Positions 59,501 through 61,308 of a stretch of 64,000 bases of DNA are shown piece after piece. The stretch is from Fasciolopsis buskii (lineage: Eukaryota > Platyhelminthes > Trematoda > Plagiorchiida > Fasciolidae). Where the stretch lies: positions 21,110 to 85,109 of the forward strand of contig LUCM01004196.1 of the NCBI GenBank assembly GCA_008360955.1, written 5' to 3'. Under the pieces are notes generated by a model. That model was not told the DNA's origin. It made no database searches and saw nothing but the letters and a program-made list of their open reading frames with translations. The position numbers and the translations under genes are program-made. Every line of letters begins with the position of its first letter. The stretch's first letter is position 1.

Positions 59501-60025
59501 ATGAATACTCACCTGAAACATTTTGTCCTCAAGCCAAGCCCGAAGTCGATGGATGCAGTTGCCGCGGTTTTCGACGTCTGTGACATCCCCGGGATGCTGA
59601 TGGAAATTATCCGATTGTGAATCATTCAATCGACTCATCTCAGCTGGAGTGGTGTATCGAGATCCATAGACGTGGTAGATGATCTCATAAGTGGCAAAGA
59701 TGAGGACCGATCCGACAAAAATCACAATGCTCGAGAATACCCACACGTCAAGACCTGCGACCAGGAATTGTGTTCATCCATTTTGGCCAATTTGAATATT
59801 AAACAATAAGATTTCACTAACAACGGCAGTCTATCAATAAAATGTACTTGGTCAGATAAAATTAACAACAAAAATGCTCGTAGCATTAACAGACTTTGGG
59901 TGATTTATCCGAAAATGTAAGTCTACATGCTTAGGATTTTTGAGGTTCGTTAGAATAAACAGGTTATACTCACCTACGGGAACTACTATCATCCAAGCAC
60001 AAACAACAATTCCCAGAGAGTGCAC
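1641..60025 (-). CDS. NPC1: NPC1-like intracellular cholesterol transporter gene (17 exons, N-terminal domain exons missing)
   Basis: This is a spliced gene on the minus strand. Exons from high to low coordinate are 60025-59974, 59754-59513, 54695-54508, 50803-50674, 40660-40490, 38762-38597, 36940-36765, 36054-35926, 29185-28768, 24252-24125, 18775-18586, 16594-16225, 11916-11671, 10131-9907, 7937-7706, 3052-2939 and 1865-1703 (or to 1641). They encode about 1,110-1,130 residues. NPC1 is a multi-spanning late-endosomal/lysosomal protein that accepts cholesterol from NPC2 and exports it through the membrane. The identification rests on colinear matches recalled from animal NPC1: TTNPVELWS after the first helix, the sterol-sensing EVIPFLVLAVGVDNIF, SPASSWIDDFFDW, TYFMAYHTVLQ, VFYVYYEQYL and VEFCAHIIRAFSVS. 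All splice phases agree from exon to exon. Flukes are generally considered to depend on host sterols, so a transport role is expected. The gene is longer than the window. Confidence 0.95.
1866..2938 (-). other. NPC1 intron with short (AT)n
   Basis: A 1.07-kb intron between the last two recognised exons. It contains an (AT)n run at about 2789-2810 and nothing else recognisable. Confidence 0.85.
2789..2810. repeat. (AT)n microsatellite
   Basis: About eleven AT units inside the last NPC1 intron. Confidence 0.97.
2939..3052 (-). CDS. NPC1: NPC1 exon: VEFCAHIIRAFSVS motif
   Basis: A 114-nt phase-0 exon follows acceptor tggcacag. It encodes TVGIAVEFCAHIIRAFSVS and continues RLGRAKAALSDMGSS to donor gtgagt. 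G-I-[SA]-V-E-F-C-[SA]-H, then AF-VS, R--RA--AL--MG-S, is the conserved helix and cytosolic turn near the C-terminus of NPC1 (also seen in Patched-like proteins). Confidence 0.95.
3053..7705 (-). other. NPC1 intron, 4.65 kb
   Basis: This intron is bounded by gtaagt at 7705 and an acceptor at 3053. Apart from the RTE LINE 5' fragment near 5.1-5.5 kb, no coding or RNA feature was recognised. Confidence 0.85.
5092..5465 (-). mobile_element. RTE-type LINE fragment (5' region), decayed
   Basis: Read on the minus strand, this segment aligns by eye with the 5' region of the RTE copy at 41.0-41.45 kb. Shared landmarks are the ...tttggttaagaaccctaatc... block, CCCATTGCATCGA, the Ser/Pro-rich reading frame with LPNSVV.DF/LSNSVAGAF, and SSHFLK[LP]R just before the endonuclease start. 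The similarity is partial, so this is an older, 5'-only relic. No endonuclease or reverse transcriptase follows. Confidence 0.75.
7706..7937 (-). CDS. NPC1: NPC1 exon: C-terminal transmembrane bundle, helices 9-11
   Basis: The acceptor cttcaag joins to give SVFYVYYEQYLTVVHDAL. Hydrophobic helices follow: GICLGAILVVTFILLGMNVV, LMVLFGVVYILLSLLSLMAL and WNITLNAISLVNLVV. FY-FYEQYL and W-I-LNA-SLVNLV are standard NPC1 motifs. It ends in phase 0 at gtaagt. The next exon continues directly with the GI-VEFC motif. Confidence 0.96.
7938..9906 (-). other. NPC1 intron, 2.0 kb, nothing recognised
   Basis: Intron between the TYFMAYHT exon and the VFYVYYEQY exon. Short frames at 8439-8759 (plus) and elsewhere show no family motifs or splice context. 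Confidence 0.8.
9907..10131 (-). CDS. NPC1: NPC1 exon: lumenal domain to helix (TYFMAYHTVLQ)
   Basis: The acceptor atgctttcag is followed by the completed Ala and GRAPYHVAVQRFPNQSVGS, then TYFMAYHTVLQKPSDFIDAL, TNARLLADRVNKYW and NSVFPYR at donor gtaaat (phase 2). TYFM-YHTVLQ-S-DFI-AL--AR is strongly conserved in NPC1. The exon is not evident as a long minus-strand reading frame and was assembled from motifs and splice phase. NQS and NNQS are potential N-glycosylation sites. Confidence 0.94.
10132..11670 (-). other. NPC1 intron, 1.5 kb, nothing recognised
   Basis: Intron between the SPASSWIDD exon and the TYFMAYHT exon. No repeat or gene was recognised. Confidence 0.8.
11671..11916 (-). CDS. 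NPC1: NPC1 exon: Cys-rich lumenal domain (SPASSWIDDFFDW)
   Basis: The acceptor cacacag joins the previous exon to give YTRIASPASSWIDDFFDW, one of the best-conserved NPC1 segments. CCRVYLNSTEHC, CRTCP and GYFLDQNPGPNCPKA follow. The closely spaced cysteines fit the disulphide-bonded lumenal domain, and NST is a possible glycosylation site. It ends in phase 2 at gtaagt. Confidence 0.97.
12490..13038 (+). repeat. LTR-like repeat copy A (possible solo LTR)
   Basis: This segment is clearly homologous to 26.65-27.12 kb in the same orientation. Both carry a TATA-like box (aactatataaacgat, about 12677), a polyadenylation signal in gtcaccaataaacgcgcggc (about 12725), and the 3' end aacataacaca. A promoter-like TATA box followed closely by AATAAA and an end in ..ACA suggests the U3-R-U5 layout of an LTR. 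No gag-pol internal region adjoins, hence a possible solo LTR. The 5' boundary is approximate and no target-site duplication was established. Confidence 0.6.
14215..15010 (+). pseudogene. CR1/Jockey-like LINE endonuclease relic
   Basis: In shifting plus-strand frames one can read CVTESWL-like (CVIRMQESWLIHS), QDRVPDKR followed by GGGVAIYI-like residues near 14375-14390, LGDFNQ-like near 14608-14625, and SSDHC near 14754-14766. These occur in the order expected for the endonuclease domain of CR1/Jockey/L2 LINEs (TESWL, GGGVAIY, GDFN, SDH). Stops and frameshifts interrupt it, so it is inactive. Confidence 0.65.
16225..16594 (-). CDS. NPC1: NPC1 exon: helix 8 and start of C-terminal (Cys-rich) lumenal domain
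   Basis: The acceptor gggatag is selected by phase and completes a Ser codon. The exon reads STSPWLHRMIVNWFAPFLFS, GWVRPIVVV, a helix, VGLDQRLAMPSDSYVLSYF, VGPPVYFVV and GQNAVCGGFGCPQESL. GLDQ-L-MP-DSY, GPPVYFV and QN-VCGG-GC are hallmarks of the NPC1 C-terminal lumenal domain. It ends in phase 2 at donor gtaagt, giving Ser-Ser-Tyr across the junction; without splicing, the same bases would read a stop. Confidence 0.96.
16595..18585 (-). other. NPC1 intron, 2.0 kb, with dispersed repeat
   Basis: Intron between the ANRFDIFCC exon and the helix-8 exon. It contains a dispersed repeat around 17.6-18.1 kb and otherwise nothing recognised. Confidence 0.8.
17810..18070 (+). repeat. Dispersed repeat shared with 25.98-26.12 kb
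   Basis: The core cgcacgaaccataggtctg... and ctcaccggcatctgtggcag...tgggcac recurs at 26.03-26.09 kb with substitutions (catacgaaccataggcct, ctcatcggcaactgtggcag). Both occur in the same strand orientation. The surrounding 17.6-17.8 kb may belong to the same element. The family and its function are not recognised. Confidence 0.6.
18586..18775 (-). CDS. NPC1: NPC1 exon: cytosolic linker (ANRFDIFCCFG) with divergent Ser/Asp-rich tail
   Basis: The acceptor ttccccag opens ANRFDIFCCFG, equivalent to the N-R-[FL]-D-I-F-C-C motif that follows the sterol-sensing domain. The remaining roughly 50 residues are Ser-, Asp- and Glu-rich and poorly conserved (for example VDSLSLSSSALDDVQLSAPL), fitting an unstructured cytosolic linker. 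The donor gtgagt leaves phase 1. The tail is longer than in vertebrate NPC1, and its Ser-rich acidic stretches could be phosphorylated; that last point is inference. Confidence 0.92.
21120..22480 (-). pseudogene. RTE-type LINE, decayed endonuclease and linker to RT
   Basis: Minus-strand reading gives, in the RTE order, LLDWIPVKSRLCAVWLNV, then FYQELSPLLRSAHSIDAVAV and GDFHGLLGYLEQAGQHIGAR (endonuclease core with GDF[NH]). QLDHIAISDRWRGSV (D-H-[IV]-A-[IV]-S) follows after a frameshift. Next comes a linker with QEQRCMAKCKKMGKSAAVNS and CYRLIRDIGSRKPSVA, then HFREQFSWP. The reverse transcriptase part is lost or unrecognisable. Several frameshifts and stops make it a pseudogene. Confidence 0.75.
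23698..23850 (-). pseudogene. RTE-type LINE C-terminal fragment
   Basis: The minus frame contains NNRLSVGRRVYTAILPYGSK followed by IWTMQTEDKWKLSVFD. This is a degraded match to the RTE C-terminal pattern LS-KGRVY-A-VR--LLYG-E-WPLR-ED-R-LSVFD. It lies upstream of, and is separate from, the 21.1-22.5 kb relic. It is short, so moderate confidence. Confidence 0.55.
24125..24252 (-). CDS. NPC1: NPC1 exon: end of sterol-sensing domain
   Basis: The acceptor cttcag completes Gly in the motif GALTSMPAVRAFALYAG. The helix VAIVFNFLLQIFAFVALL follows, then TLDARRHA, and a donor gtaagt in phase 0. In NPC1 the order [AG]-L-S-x-M-P-A-V-x-x-F, a helix and L-D-x-[KR]-R ends the sterol-sensing domain. Reading past the donor loses the match. 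The downstream intron (to 18.8 kb) holds several LINE remnants. Confidence 0.95.
25980..26120 (+). repeat. Dispersed repeat, second copy
   Basis: This is the counterpart of the 17.81-18.07 kb repeat, sharing cgaaccatagg, ctcatcggca and ctgtggcaga blocks in order. It abuts the 3' edge of the RTE relic on the minus strand. Confidence 0.55.
26108..26625 (-). pseudogene. RTE-type LINE reverse transcriptase relic
   Basis: In three overlapping minus frames one can read LLLNIRISFDSVDNSALFHC (palm motif [FL]D...FDSVD), LLGNGV, DLYCHTSGWVGANDQLSSFF, and DFEYTGDIALMSDDAQVIQH (equivalent of [YF]ADD-[IV]-L). FKVLLQDWQE follows. This is the order of RTE reverse transcriptase blocks A, B and C. The sequence after blocks A/B is frameshifted, and YADD has decayed to YTGD. 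The element is distinct in sequence from the three plus-strand copies. Confidence 0.75.
26649..27122 (+). repeat. LTR-like repeat copy B (possible solo LTR)
   Basis: Homologous to 12.49-13.04 kb along its length, with shared blocks caaaactatataaacgata, gtgggtcaccaataaacgcg, gttccatttcgttg and aacataacacaa. The AATAAA lies about 50 bases after the TATA-like box in both copies. Copy B is about 70 bases shorter, mainly lacking the Gly/Cys-coding insertion around 12.79-12.85 kb. No internal retroelement region adjoins. Confidence 0.6.
28000..28520 (+). pseudogene. RTE-type LINE C-terminal relic
   Basis: The plus frame contains FKRRLYNAAVRNISLQGCED followed by RPLAVEESGLLSAFDPRCRQ. Then VEWEHLVSHDDQRRNVLATD, SRLLAKGI, and after frameshifts RMPTNRPISPVEQDWKKRRG and WLETLGD. 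This is the RTE C-terminal order (KGRVYNAAVR, GCE-WPLR-ED, FDHRCLR, LGHVLRMP, WKK-RGGQ, WLETLED). It carries stops and ends about 250 bases from an NPC1 exon. Confidence 0.75.
28768..29185 (-). CDS. NPC1: NPC1 exon: core sterol-sensing domain with lineage insertion
   Basis: This is the largest exon (418 nt). It encodes VDLRITLGLGGVLMVIISVV, a helix, SYVGTPATLIIIEVIPFLVL and AVGVDNIFILVHDF. The last segment is the most conserved part of the sterol-sensing domain shared by NPC1, SCAP, HMG-CoA reductase and Patched. An acidic, Ala-rich and His/Pro-rich insertion of about 40 residues follows (28,877-29,005), then the family pattern resumes with GRTLGRVGPSLLLTSTAESV and AFFCG. The exon starts in phase 0 at tccctag and ends in phase 1 at gtaagt. 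The insertion lies in the cytosolic loop between two helices. Confidence 0.96.
31570..33046 (+). mobile_element. RTE-type LINE copy 1, 5'-truncated, mosaic, defective
   Basis: Reverse transcriptase blocks are visible: EQHSGFL-GRD-IDQTF, VNLKSAFNFVDRPALLSALH, GMPTKSVNLLRKLYSHTDGH, FETTSGVRQGCPVSPFLFNF and LDYAEDVV. The C-terminal part is LHWLGHVLRMTNTRLPYRAL, KPRKGQQMTWQRGMRNC and WLEILKDMAVNREQW. From about 31,770 it is nearly identical to copy 3; upstream it belongs to a more divergent relative. Stops at LC*LDY, VV*LFE and AYA*LKH break the frame. The shared 3' end is aacgctgaacgatg, followed here by a short gatgac-type tail. Confidence 0.9.
32487..32858 (+). pseudogene. RTE LINE C-terminal open segment (copy 1)
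   Basis: A 123-codon segment is open between stops. It carries HWLGHVLRMTNTRLPYRALF, WRKPRKGQQMTWQRGMRNCT and GVPRLYDWCPKDPSTSWLEI, the conserved C-terminal domain of RTE LINE proteins. An identical segment exists in copy 3 at 62316-62687. It is part of a broken element, not a host gene. Confidence 0.85.
33066..33120 (-). repeat. Inverted scrap of RTE 5' region
   Basis: The plus-strand block aagtgcgcacactgaaggaa, then ccgagatttaagggct and gagaacatgtgaa, is the reverse complement of the RTE 5' region at about 41,405-41,470, where the endonuclease begins (LNLGSFNVRTL). It directly follows the 3' end of RTE copy 1 and precedes an (AT)n run. Confidence 0.7.
33123..33150. repeat. (AT)n microsatellite
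   Basis: A pure AT dinucleotide run lies between the inverted RTE scrap and the 3' end of the Penelope-like element. Confidence 0.97.
33427..33918 (-). pseudogene. Penelope-like GIY-YIG endonuclease fragment
   Basis: A 163-codon frame. It begins with the end of the RT-linker (FEMTTMLLKPHGIKVADKPT), then VVYQIDYKDCEKQYTEQTGK with the two Tyr motifs, ELGTRIHEHQ (the catalytic Arg helix) and a basic tail GHKFNFENVRIVAKARTKHS. It belongs to the same element as the reverse transcriptase fragment and is offset by a frameshift. Confidence 0.85.
33866..34456 (-). pseudogene. Penelope-like reverse transcriptase fragment
   Basis: A 196-codon open segment. It contains EQMKGVSMGSPISGFIVESV (RT block 4), LRLRYVDDRFLINKHPELQ (block 5, catalytic Asp pair intact), PPFPDVLVTRTNGG and the thumb-like HPSYGRIRSIKTLLKKAQSH. 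The fingers region upstream is in other frames with a stop just before FMFDGTFYEQ. The fragment includes the catalytic motif but not a full enzyme. Confidence 0.88.
35926..36054 (-). CDS. NPC1: NPC1 exon: first helix of sterol-sensing domain
   Basis: A 129-nt exon has phase 0 at both ends (acceptor cgcgctag, donor gtaagt). It encodes RSVEDEINRQSNADIKTVVI and then SYLVMFVYVSVFLAS, ending YRSCRTVF. The R-S-[IV]-E-D-E-[IL]-N-R signature, followed by a hydrophobic helix and an SCR cytosolic turn, matches the entry into the sterol-sensing domain. It is too short to stand out as an open reading frame and was placed by its conserved residues and splice sites. Confidence 0.93.
36055..36764 (-). other. 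NPC1 intron, 0.7 kb, with ATT-type microsatellite
   Basis: A short intron. It carries an (ATT)n-like imperfect trinucleotide run at about 36493-36543 and nothing else. Confidence 0.85.
36493..36543. repeat. Imperfect (ATT)n microsatellite
   Basis: Runs of tta/att units with single-base variants. Confidence 0.95.
36765..36940 (-). CDS. NPC1: NPC1 exon: end of middle lumenal domain (LTFLVNN...ISFQAE)
   Basis: The acceptor cacgctag completes a split Gly codon. TKYNESTSVVLTFLVNN follows, then KKAELWESAYIKLVQNW, ending VIISFQAE at donor gtttgt in phase 0. The [VI]TF.VNN block, the W-E--[FY] helix and ISF.AE are conserved in NPC1 and mark the beta strands just before the sterol-sensing domain. 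Reading through the donor adds a Cys- and Phe-rich tail that does not resemble the family. Confidence 0.93.
36941..38596 (-). other. NPC1 intron, 1.66 kb, with long (AT)n
   Basis: Contains an (AT)n tract of about 40 bases at 37979-38019. The remaining sequence shows no gene. Confidence 0.85.
37979..38019. repeat. (AT)n microsatellite
   Basis: About twenty uninterrupted AT units. Confidence 0.97.
38597..38762 (-). CDS. NPC1: NPC1 exon: middle lumenal domain (DDFGYVTADYLDH...ALGGF)
   Basis: The acceptor tttctacag is followed by DVDDFGYVTADYLDHLMYCA. The exon then runs through NAPMSVTSGEPDSTMSCLAS to VALGGFN, with donor gtaagc in phase 1. The DDF...DY..H..YC and LGG[FY] patterns are those of the middle lumenal domain. 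Together with the previous exon it gives the conserved paired cysteines of this domain. Confidence 0.93.
38763..40489 (-). other. NPC1 intron, 1.7 kb, with possible cassette exon
   Basis: Intron between the middle-lumenal-domain exons. See the candidate exon at 39884-40054. The rest shows nothing recognised. Confidence 0.75.
39884..40054 (-). CDS. Possible NPC1 cassette exon (unproven)
   Basis: A strong acceptor (catattttcag) opens AQKLSDQMSMPLFSDEKEMT. The frame stays open through SEEISKGNNPEGLHS to a candidate donor gtaggg, 57 codons with phase 0 at both ends; a shorter version could end at donor gtaatc. Inclusion would keep the NPC1 frame between TRLDI and DVDDFGY. No conserved NPC1 residues are seen, and the flanking exons join perfectly without it. 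Confidence 0.25.
40490..40660 (-). CDS. NPC1: NPC1 exon: middle lumenal domain, Cys-containing part
   Basis: The acceptor ctgcacag opens VLELQKQIEAISVRSTEFNA. The exon continues ITLSDLCFKPLEPDNMNCAI and ends EYFQANKTRLDI, 57 codons with phase 0 at both ends. The spacing of LC..PL.P.N.NC followed by YFQ matches the middle lumenal domain of NPC1, which contacts NPC2. NIT and NKT are possible N-glycosylation sites in the lumen. The donor is gtggtg, a weaker site than the others, but only this position gives the right phase for the next exon. Confidence 0.92.
41010..43094 (+). mobile_element. RTE-type LINE copy 2 with internally deleted endonuclease, 3'-truncated
   Basis: The 5' region and endonuclease start are present (LNLGSFNVRTLVRAGKQASL, IDVCCVSETR at about 41430-41550), but most of the endonuclease is missing. 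The linker (GNSQRLFKLIRDSSGRRNSV, RWAEHFKDQFS, GRAAGPDDLSPSSF) and the reverse transcriptase (CSNHRSINLFPIVTNVLASI, FLQGRKCIDQIFTLRKILKT, VFFDFKGLFDSVDRKGL, LDYAEDVESADHAQ) follow. It stops at a divergent GLLQD end near 43,094 and lacks the C-terminal domain. YAED replaces the usual YADD, so it is unlikely to be active. Confidence 0.92.
42430..43095 (+). pseudogene. RTE reverse transcriptase fragment (copy 2)
   Basis: A 221-codon open segment covers RT blocks 1-6: IRLRR-type fingers, GFLQGRKCIDQIFTLRK, KVFFDFKGLFDSVDRKGLII, LRKLYSHTDGHVRVYSELSS, FETTSGVRQRRHISPFLFNF and LDYAEDVESADHAQRAIDRL. Two motifs are damaged: GVRQGCP-like became GVRQRRH, and YADD became YAED with four following residues deleted relative to copy 1. 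Copy 3 shares both changes. Confidence 0.88.
46058..46999 (+). CDS. Candidate small nested gene on plus strand (tentative exons)
   Basis: Three plus-strand segments look exon-like inside the largest NPC1 intron. 46058-46229 ends DVKKWAENEPE at donor gtgagt. 46608-46683 (acceptor tttaacag, VYRRVREESYGANPEQQGFR, donor gtgaga) ends in phase 1. 46935-46999 (acceptor tgttctag) completes Gly and reads ADFLSNRPIFTNGYVMPVSP then stop. The last two join in matching phase; the first does not match the second, so an exon would be missing. I do not recognise the protein. No start region was found. Confidence 0.3.
50385..50556. repeat. (AT)n-(GA)n ... (AT)n module flanking about 85 bases
   Basis: An (AT)n run (about 50385-50415) passes into (GA)n (to 50438). 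A non-repetitive segment containing gacgtttcgatccaaactag follows, then a second (AT)n (50525-50556). The two AT runs are mutually complementary and could pair as a hairpin around the centre. Confidence 0.9.
50674..50803 (-). CDS. NPC1: NPC1 exon: start of middle lumenal domain (PFYRTEQLII)
   Basis: The acceptor tatttag gives one base that completes the Ala codon split by the previous exon. PFYRTEQLIIRPMNQSFF follows, and the exon ends FGPALKKEFLLQ at donor gtcagt in phase 0. PFYRTEQLII and the FGP motif are conserved at this place in animal NPC1. This exon was not obvious from open reading frames alone; it was found by looking for the missing conserved segment between the 54.6 kb and 40.6 kb exons. 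An (AT)n/(GA)n block starts about 120 bases into the following intron. Confidence 0.92.
50804..54507 (-). other. NPC1 intron, 3.7 kb, with CR1/Jockey-like LINE relic
   Basis: Intron between the TTNPVELWS exon and the PFYRTEQLII exon. Most of 51.9-53.6 kb is a decayed plus-strand LINE. 53.6-54.5 kb contains only short frames. Confidence 0.85.
51900..53600 (+). pseudogene. CR1/Jockey-like LINE reverse transcriptase relic
   Basis: The plus-strand frames give, in RT order, ACESFGL..IPPIV (near 52630-52665), INRVRYEDLLAKLITFKLPP (53.0 kb, equivalent of the FD-V-H--LL-KL palm block), ASNF..KRTIFVRVD (S-F-L--R---V-V), FIKNPLSNI then SFTSDNALRCSL (near 53150-53245, equivalent of F-ADD--L), and SGLLSFDPERISC with SSLKRHLFTNHTQFDSTDMQ. 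Frames shift repeatedly and ADD has decayed to TSD, so it is dead. CR1/Jockey clade is the best guess from motif spacing. Confidence 0.7.
54508..54695 (-). CDS. NPC1: NPC1 exon: second transmembrane helix and TTNPVELWS motif
   Basis: The acceptor aaaacag opens GFSCLGRTIGSHPLISL. A hydrophobic helix (VSTVVAVILCAGLTLFSV) follows, then TTNPVELWSGPMSRSRLEK and NFFDKNF. The TTNPVELW-S motif just after this helix is a hallmark shared by NPC1 and related RND-family sterol transporters. The exon starts in phase 0 and ends in phase 2 at donor gtatgt. Reading past the donor leaves the family pattern, which supports the splice site. Confidence 0.95.
55521..55856 (-). other. Unrecognised 111-codon minus frame
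   Basis: An open frame containing VPTIDRLLNEHHYSLKRLIV and GVKPEQTKYGIGYKGS. It has no splice context that joins NPC1 and no motif I can name. It could be a transposase relic, but that is only a suspicion from the helix-like RLL..HYSLKR stretch. Confidence 0.2.
55969..56292 (-). other. Unrecognised 107-codon minus frame
   Basis: An open frame with DTEKRHYRFTGPKIIERWAL and a CSCC cysteine cluster. Not recognised. It lies just upstream (minus sense) of the 111-codon frame and could belong to the same decayed unit. Confidence 0.2.
57380..58215. repeat. Tandem duplication unit 1
   Basis: This unit matches 58745-59580. The first about 477 bases are identical to unit 2. The next about 270 bases differ at roughly a dozen positions. 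The last part is a decayed copy of the 3' end of the first-helix NPC1 exon. About 530 bases of unrelated sequence separate it from unit 2. Confidence 0.9.
58135..58215 (-). pseudogene. NPC1: Decayed duplicate of NPC1 exon end
   Basis: Read on the minus strand: SGNCIH, an in-frame stop, then LRDWLEVTMSQ and an intact donor (gtgagt). The functional exon at 59513-59754 reads RGNCIHRLRAWLEDKMFQ with the same donor. Similarity ends upstream of SGNCIH, so only the exon end was duplicated. The stop and the missing acceptor make it non-coding, though the donor could still compete in splicing. Confidence 0.8.
58744..58744. other. Ambiguous base (n) at duplication boundary
   Basis: The single n sits exactly one base before the start of the second copy of the duplicated unit, suggesting a contig join placed at a repeat edge. 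Confidence 0.95.
58745..59580. repeat. Tandem duplication unit 2
   Basis: The counterpart of 57380-58215, offset by 1,365 bases at its start. Its end runs into the functional NPC1 exon at 59513-59754. The minus-strand 156-codon frame seen in both units is a by-product of their identity, not evidence for a gene. Confidence 0.9.
59513..59754 (-). CDS. NPC1: NPC1 exon: first transmembrane helix and cytosolic loop
   Basis: This exon encodes LDVWVFSSIVIFVGSVLIFA and then YEIIYHVYGSRYTTPAEMSR, a membrane helix followed by an acidic and polar loop, ending in CIHRLRAWLEDKMFQ. It corresponds to the first helix after the N-terminal domain in NPC1 and the amphipathic segment before the next helix. It starts in phase 1 and ends in phase 0 at gtttcag/gtgagt. 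The end of this exon is duplicated in decayed form near 58.14-58.21 kb. Confidence 0.88.
59974..60025 (-). CDS. NPC1: NPC1 candidate exon (52 nt), before first membrane helix
   Basis: A short exon is bounded by an acceptor (cgggactag) and a consensus donor (gtgagt). It starts in phase 0 and ends in phase 1, exactly what the next exon requires. It encodes VHSLGIVVCAWMIVVPV followed by the Gly of the GLD motif. It is very hydrophobic and does not closely match the proline-rich linker of vertebrate NPC1 at this point, so it could be a lineage-specific segment or a chance open stretch. The splice fit is the main support. Confidence 0.55.
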
Positions 60026-60925
60026 CTAGTCCCGATAAGGATACCCTTCCCTTTGTGATCTTGTAGCAGTAAAGTGAAAGGAGGCCGATCTAAGATTCAA
60101 GATGCGTGATGTCGACAACCCTTCTGAATATTCATTGAAGATTGAATGTACAGTGTCAGTTAAATTGACTATACTAAATAGCCCAAAAAATGGCAGTTGA
60201 GAAAAGAAGTGCCAAGACTGTTGATGCTCAAGTACCGGTGTTCTGGCAATAGAGATATTACACCAAAAGCGCCTCAGGTTAAAGCATCTGGGACATGTTC
60301 TGCATACGCATGGATAGACTCCCTCCATGTACCTTTCCCGAGATGGGGAGTTGCCGGAGGATGCATCGAGATGGTCAATCCATGACATTACGCATGGACG
60401 AAAAGCTTAACGAGTGTACTGTCTTCACCATAAAGAGTTGAAATTAAGGGGTTGGGAATCACATGGTTTCCTTTAATAGATGGCTGGGAACGTCCAGAGA
60501 TAACGGAGTATTCAATAAACGGAGTTCGCAAAGCCAATAATTCATTTACGTAACAGCTCAAAGCCGCAGTCAGTGGCTTTTTTGTATCTAGCATCTTCTG
60601 GACTACATTTTTAGCGGAGATGATATGACCCCGAAAAATTCCGACTGATCTGCCAAGCTTATAAGGAACAGAATTCTTCACTCGGAATAAGTCGGCGGTA
60701 TCGCTACGCTGACTAACAGTGAAAAGACAATTCATTTTTTCCACATTCACTAATATGGTACGACACTGCAGAAGTTGCAGTAAAGGGACCGCAGCTCGTT
60801 GAGACATCGAGTGGAGAAGCAGACCAGTGGGGGGGAGATTAAAACTGGCGATTTTCACAAAGGTTCAGCGATGTACATAAAAAGATGACGGATACCACTG
60901 AGAAATTCACGGAGAAACTAGCACG
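60026..60925. other. Upstream NPC1 intron or flank before RTE copy 3
   Basis: A weak plus-strand RTE-like scrap (RLRLKHLGHVLHTHG at about 60270-60320, compare LRWLGHVLRMP) suggests another LINE fragment. A minus 156-codon frame (60388-60858) is open but shows no NPC1 or other family motif. Confidence 0.4.
60388..60858 (-). other. Unrecognised 156-codon minus frame upstream of NPC1 exons
   Basis: One of the longer open frames in the window without an assignment. It contains ADLFRVKNSVPYKLGRSVGI and CYVNELLALRTPFIEYSVIS. It does not resemble the NPC1 N-terminal domain, whose cysteines are lacking in this frame. It may be a retroelement remnant or chance. No splice sites were tied to NPC1. Confidence 0.25.
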
Positions 60926-61308
60926 GTGTGGGCGGCGAAATTCGGTATGCGAAGTCGTGTGCGATAGGAATGGAGAGCTCATCCATGGAAGACAGGAAAG
61001 ACTGGACCGTTGGGCAGAGCATTTCAAGGATCAGTTTAGCTGACCATACGCTATCCTATTTAGTCCGACGTCTGGAGCTGTGAATCCTTGGGAGGTGTCA
61101 CTTGATCCCCCAACGAAAGTGGAAGTGCAGTCGAATATTCGACTTCTGACGAAGGGAAGAGCAGCCGGTCCCGACGACCTTTCCCCCAGTTCTTTTCAAA
61201 CTGGGTGGTGAAGCTCTGATAAATTAAGTAGCCTCCTTGATTCGTGATATTCGGAAATAGGAACGTATTCCGTTATCGTGGGATGAGCCACTGATTGTAC
61301 TCATCTGC

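Larger units (their letters stand above)
54696..59512 (-). other. NPC1 intron, 4.8 kb, with tandem duplication
   Basis: Contains two unrecognised minus frames (55521-55856 and 55969-56292), an unrecognised stretch at 56.3-57.3 kb, and the tandemly duplicated unit from 57.38 kb. Confidence 0.8.

Noticed and set aside
60740..60800. A cysteine-rich stretch (RCLNELRSLYCNFCS) in a third minus frame, resembling folate-receptor or NPC1 N-terminal cysteine spacing
   Set aside because: It is only about 20 codons long, ends in a stop, and no splice sites or neighbouring conserved residues support it.
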